From CAUZSN01 sp963582345 (GTDB lineage: Bacteria; Planctomycetota; Planctomycetia; Planctomycetales; Planctomycetaceae): a DNA stretch of 28,547 nucleotides. The notes below the pieces were generated by a model. That model was given only the letters and a program-made list of their open reading frames with translations, ran no database searches and had not been told where the DNA came from. The translations under genes were made by a program, and so were the position numbers. Position 1 is the first letter of the stretch; the number at the start of each line of letters is the position of its first letter. The DNA is taken from positions 1 to 28,547 of the forward strand of contig CAUZSN010000025.1 in the NCBI GenBank assembly GCA_963582345.1, in the 5' to 3' direction. Of this stretch, positions 25,760 to 28,547 are shown in pieces.

Positions 25760-25876
25760 CTAGGTTACTTCAGATGTCATACCGGTGACGGCTTTGTTTA
25801 AGGCGGGTACGAATTGGTCAGCCAACAGTTCTTTTCCCTGCAACCAGCTTTGTTTGCTTGCCCGATTGTAGCTCAT
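25760..25876 (-). CDS. Candidate small ORF (38 residues) directly upstream of the transporter
   Basis: An ATG at 25876-25874 opens a 38-codon frame reading MSYNRASKQSWLQG, then ELLADQFVPALNK, and ending MTSEVT. Its TAG is shared with the ribosome-binding site of the transporter gene (TAGGAAGAAC before ATG), a typical arrangement for translational coupling. Composition is protein-like, and the frame remains open about 15 codons upstream of the ATG. No domain is recognised. It could be a leader, a small partner of the transporter or a remnant. Confidence 0.38.
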   Translation of the reverse strand: MSYNRASKQSWLQGKELLADQFVPALNKAVTGMTSEVT

Positions 25877-25912
25877 CAGCGACTTTCGTTGGCCGTTTTG
25901 AGACCGAACGTG

Positions 25913-26800
25913 CTAACCGAGGCCGATCTCTCGTAAAAATTCCCGGTTACGTTTGGCGGCTGGCAGCGGCTTATCCGGCGGAGCTGGATACATATCCTGT
26001 TCCACAATCGCATAGCCCGAAAAGTTGATCTTGTTGAGCAACTGCCCAAAAGCACGGAAGTCGACAGTACCGTTTTCCAACTCGCAGAACGTGTTCATGG
26101 CGGTGGCCTTGGCGATGGGGATCTTCTCATCCATCACGCGCTTAAGGATTTGTCCATCGACATTCTTGATGTGTAAGTAATCGACTCGGTCGTGGTGTTT
26201 CCGCATGAACGCAATTGGATTGCCGCCACAGTACGCATGGTGTCCGGTGTCGAGACAGAGCCGAACTAGCATCGGATCAGTGTCCTCGAGCAGACGCTCG
26301 ATTTGGTCCTCGTATTCGATATGCGTCTCCGCGTGCGGATGAAAGACGGTGGTTAAGTCAAATCTTTCTTTCGCGATTCCGGCTGTCTTGTGCGTGGCGT
26401 CGACCAATCGTTTCCACGCGTCATCATCAAGGCTGGCCGGTCCCAGCAACTCACCGGTGTGAAGGTCTGTGTACAAGCCATCGATGAGGACTAGGAACTT
26501 CGCGCCGAGCGACTGAAGAATCTCACCAGAGCCGACCAATTGACGTTCGATCTCTTCCCAGGCTTCGGGATCGGAAAGATCTCCTACGAGTGCCGTTCCA
26601 CAGAGCTTAAGTCCGCGATCAGCCAATTCACGCTTGAGCTGATCGATGTCAGTTGGCAGGTAGCCGTATGGACCAAGTTCGGTCCATTCATATCCCGCCT
26701 CGGCGATCTGATCCATGAACTGATGCCATGGCATTTGCTTTTCGTCATCCGGGAACCAAATGCCAAAATTATCCGGTGCACTTCCGATATTGATGCTCAT
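25913..26800 (-). CDS. iolE: Sugar phosphate isomerase/epimerase-like TIM barrel, IolE-related
   Basis: The 295-residue protein belongs to the AP-endonuclease-2/xylose isomerase-like barrels and resembles inosose dehydratase IolE: QIAEAGYEWTELGPYGYLP at the N-terminus, TVFHPHAETHIE, CLDTGHHAYCGGNPIAF, VDYLHIKNVDG and YAIVEQDMYP. The acidic and histidine residues in these motifs are the probable metal ligands. IolE dehydrates scyllo-inosose to the diketone that IolD then opens, and an IolD-like gene lies 196 bases upstream, which strengthens the assignment. GGAG seven bases before the ATG supports the start. Confidence 0.8.
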   Translation of the reverse strand: MSINIGSAPDNFGIWFPDDEKQMPWHQFMDQIAEAGYEWTELGPYGYLPTDIDQLKRELADRGLKLCGTALVGDLSDPEAWEEIERQLVGSGEILQSLGAKFLVLIDGLYTDLHTGELLGPASLDDDAWKRLVDATHKTAGIAKERFDLTTVFHPHAETHIEYEDQIERLLEDTDPMLVRLCLDTGHHAYCGGNPIAFMRKHHDRVDYLHIKNVDGQILKRVMDEKIPIAKATAMNTFCELENGTVDFRAFGQLLNKINFSGYAIVEQDMYPAPPDKPLPAAKRNREFLREIGLG

Positions 26801-26996
26801 CGACAGACTCCAATCAGGGATGACAATACCTGTGTCATAACAGTATTCGCTATCCGTTCCGGGTTAGCTCTAGCCGGTCACGGCAAGGAGGATGGGCACA
26901 TTGCCATTGCATTTAACTCAGAAAACAATGGCAGCCGTGGTGACGAGTCAGTCCCCACTTCCGTCTTCACGCTGAATCATTTCAATTTAGATTTGT

Positions 26997-28547
26997 TTAG
27001 TAGTGCAATCGCTGCCGGCGATCACGGTTTTTCTCGTATTCGGAGCGTATTTGTCGGATCGTCGGTGACTGGCTCACTTCTGCCGGGGCGACATCCCACC
27101 ATGAGCCCGCCGGTTGCGAGCCGCGGTAGAGGTCATTTTCGACAACGATGACGCAGCAATTCTTTTCCTTGCGAGCGTCGGCTAGCGCGGCACTGACTTC
27201 CTGCTTCGTCCTACAATACCAAGCACGAGCACCGAATCCTTCACCGGTTTTGGCCAAATCGAGTTTGACAAAGTCACCGCTGAGCCGCTTGGACTTTCGA
27301 TCGCGATGCCGCAACTCGTTGCCGAAACTGCGTCCGGTCTTGGCTTTCTGGAGGTGACGGATGCACTGAAAGCCGTGGTTATCGGAGACGACGACGGTAA
27401 TCTTGAGTTTATTCTGCACCGCGGTGACGATTTCTGTGGGGTTCATCAAGTAGCTACCGTCGCCAATCAGCACATATACCTCACCCTTGCGTTGATTCAT
27501 TCGTGTACCGATACCGGCCGGGATCTCGTAGCCCATACACGAAAACCCAAACTCCAAGAGGCAGCGAGAACCGTTGTTCGTGTCCCACATCTTGTTCAGC
27601 AAATCCGGCAACGTGCCGGAAGCACCGACGACCGTATCGCCCGGCTGGGCCTGCTCGTTGAGAATGCCCAGCAGGTGCGCTTGCCCGAGCGGTTGACCTT
27701 TCAGCGTGTGAAATTCAGTGTTTTGAATCTTACGGCGATACGCGGCCATCGCGGTCTCGGCCTGGCGAGCCAACGTCGTGCGACGTTTCACGCCAACAGT
27801 TTTCGCCTTTCGATGCATGGCCTTGATTGCCTCGCGAGCGTCGGCCAAGACGGGTAGCGCTCCCTGTTTCATTGCGTCGTGCCCACATACATTGATGTTG
27901 ACGAATTTTACATCTGGATGTTCGAACACCGACTGCGACCCCGTAATAAAGTCGGTCAATCGCGTTCCCACGGCGAGAATCAAGTCGGCTTGCCGCATGA
28001 ATGAAAGGCTTGCCGAGGTGCCGCATACGCCGCAACCACCGAGTTGAATCGGTGACACTGTTTGGATCGCACCTTTGCCGGCAAAGGTTTCACCCACGGG
28101 AATTCCGAATGACTCAGAGAATTTTTGCAACTCCTCGCAGGCTTCAGAATAAAGTACACCGCCGCCAGCAATGATCATGGGGCGTCTGGCCCGCTTCAGA
28201 AGCGAGACTGCTTCACTAATTCGCTGCGGATCGGGCAACCTTCGTTCTATCTGCCAGGCCCGTTTTTCAAAGAAGTGAGAAGGATAGTCATAGGCGTGTG
28301 ATTGGACGTCCTGCGGTAGGCTGATCGTCACCGCACCGGTTTCGGCCGGGTCGGTCAGCACACGCATTGCTTCCGGCAATGCTGTAAGCAGTTGTTCTGG
28401 GCGAGTGATGCGGTCGAAAAACCGCGATAGAGGTCGAAAGGCATCGTTTACCGATACATCGGCGCTCGTCGGGTGTTCGAGCTGCTGCAAGACCGGGCCT
28501 TGATGACGTGTACAGTAGTAATCGGCCGGCAGAAGCAGTACAGGCAG
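26997..28547 (-). CDS. iolD: 3D-(3,5/4)-trihydroxycyclohexane-1,2-dione hydrolase-like TPP enzyme (IolD), N-terminus beyond window
   Basis: The frame is open from the right edge (codon 28547-28545) for 516 residues, so the true start and roughly the first 100 or more residues are missing. The visible N-terminal part, LPVLLLPADYYCTR followed by LQQLEHP, matches the inside of IolD. A central TPP-enzyme domain (MIIAGGGVLYSEACEEL) is followed by the pyrophosphate and Mg-binding motif GDGSYLMNPTEIVTAVQN. The C-terminus DLYRGSQPAGSWWDVAPAEVS is typical of IolD. The enzyme hydrolyses the ring of the diketone made by IolE in myo-inositol breakdown. Confidence 0.88.
   Translation of the reverse strand: MPVLLLPADYYCTRHQGPVLQQLEHPTSADVSVNDAFRPLSRFFDRITRPEQLLTALPEAMRVLTDPAETGAVTISLPQDVQSHAYDYPSHFFEKRAWQIERRLPDPQRISEAVSLLKRARRPMIIAGGGVLYSEACEELQKFSESFGIPVGETFAGKGAIQTVSPIQLGGCGVCGTSASLSFMRQADLILAVGTRLTDFITGSQSVFEHPDVKFVNINVCGHDAMKQGALPVLADAREAIKAMHRKAKTVGVKRRTTLARQAETAMAAYRRKIQNTEFHTLKGQPLGQAHLLGILNEQAQPGDTVVGASGTLPDLLNKMWDTNNGSRCLLEFGFSCMGYEIPAGIGTRMNQRKGEVYVLIGDGSYLMNPTEIVTAVQNKLKITVVVSDNHGFQCIRHLQKAKTGRSFGNELRHRDRKSKRLSGDFVKLDLAKTGEGFGARAWYCRTKQEVSAALADARKEKNCCVIVVENDLYRGSQPAGSWWDVAPAEVSQSPTIRQIRSEYEKNRDRRQRLHY

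Noticed and set aside
26540..27151. 203-codon plus-strand frame across the iolE-iolD junction
   Set aside because: It overlaps both well-supported minus-strand genes and shows no domain; it is an antisense shadow.
27306..27857. 183-codon plus-strand frame within iolD
   Set aside because: Antisense to the conserved TPP-binding part of IolD; no independent support.

Overview
The window looks like a chromosomal segment of a planctomycete, probably Pirellulales and Rhodopirellula-like. The support is a cysteine-rich YTV-repeat secreted protein, bacterial genes for tetrahydromethanopterin/methanofuran-linked C1 transfer, a membrane-anchored PKN-type kinase, a DUF1015 protein, moderate GC and frequent weak Shine-Dalgarno signals. 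No rRNA, tRNA or CRISPR array was seen. The assignment is inferred from gene content.

Left edge (1-1635): a truncated YTV-repeat protein on the minus strand is followed by a gene-poor stretch holding the tail of an IS3-type OrfA transposase.

C1 block (1636-7303, minus strand): a MoaD-like sulfur carrier, a tungsten/molybdenum aldehyde:ferredoxin oxidoreductase (AOR) homologue, then formylmethanofuran dehydrogenase subunits D, B and A, nearly abutting. FmdB keeps its FeS-cluster and Mo/W-ligand cysteines, and a pterin-binding FmdD is present. The set therefore looks like a redox-active dehydrogenase, not only the formyl hydrolase of methylotrophic proteobacteria. The moaD-AOR spacer carries a strong nested inverted repeat.

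Middle block (7582-18984): a small lipoprotein, a single-domain response regulator, DUF1015, TrpF, a thioredoxin-like [2Fe-2S] ferredoxin, a double-RCK TrkA protein, an ATP-grasp ligase resembling the tyramine-glutamate ligase/OrfY group of methanofuran synthesis, a sirtuin, formylmethanofuran:H4MPT formyltransferase (Ftr/FhcD), a small helical unknown, an adenine phosphoribosyltransferase overlapping a Ser/Thr kinase, and a CbiX-like chelatase. Ftr, the ATP-grasp ligase and the fmd genes together point to one C1 pathway whose genes are dispersed over about 14 kb. No fmdC/fhcC is visible.

Right block (19342-28547, all minus): IolD-like TPP enzyme (5' end outside the window), IolE-like TIM barrel, an aberrant Nramp-like transporter preceded by a candidate 38-residue ORF, a DegT-family aminotransferase, a Gfo/Idh/MocA oxidoreductase, a PhyH-type dioxygenase and a D-2-hydroxyacid dehydrogenase. 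This reads as a cyclitol (inositol/inosose) utilisation or modification cluster. The aminotransferase raises the possibility of amino-cyclitol chemistry, which is inference only.
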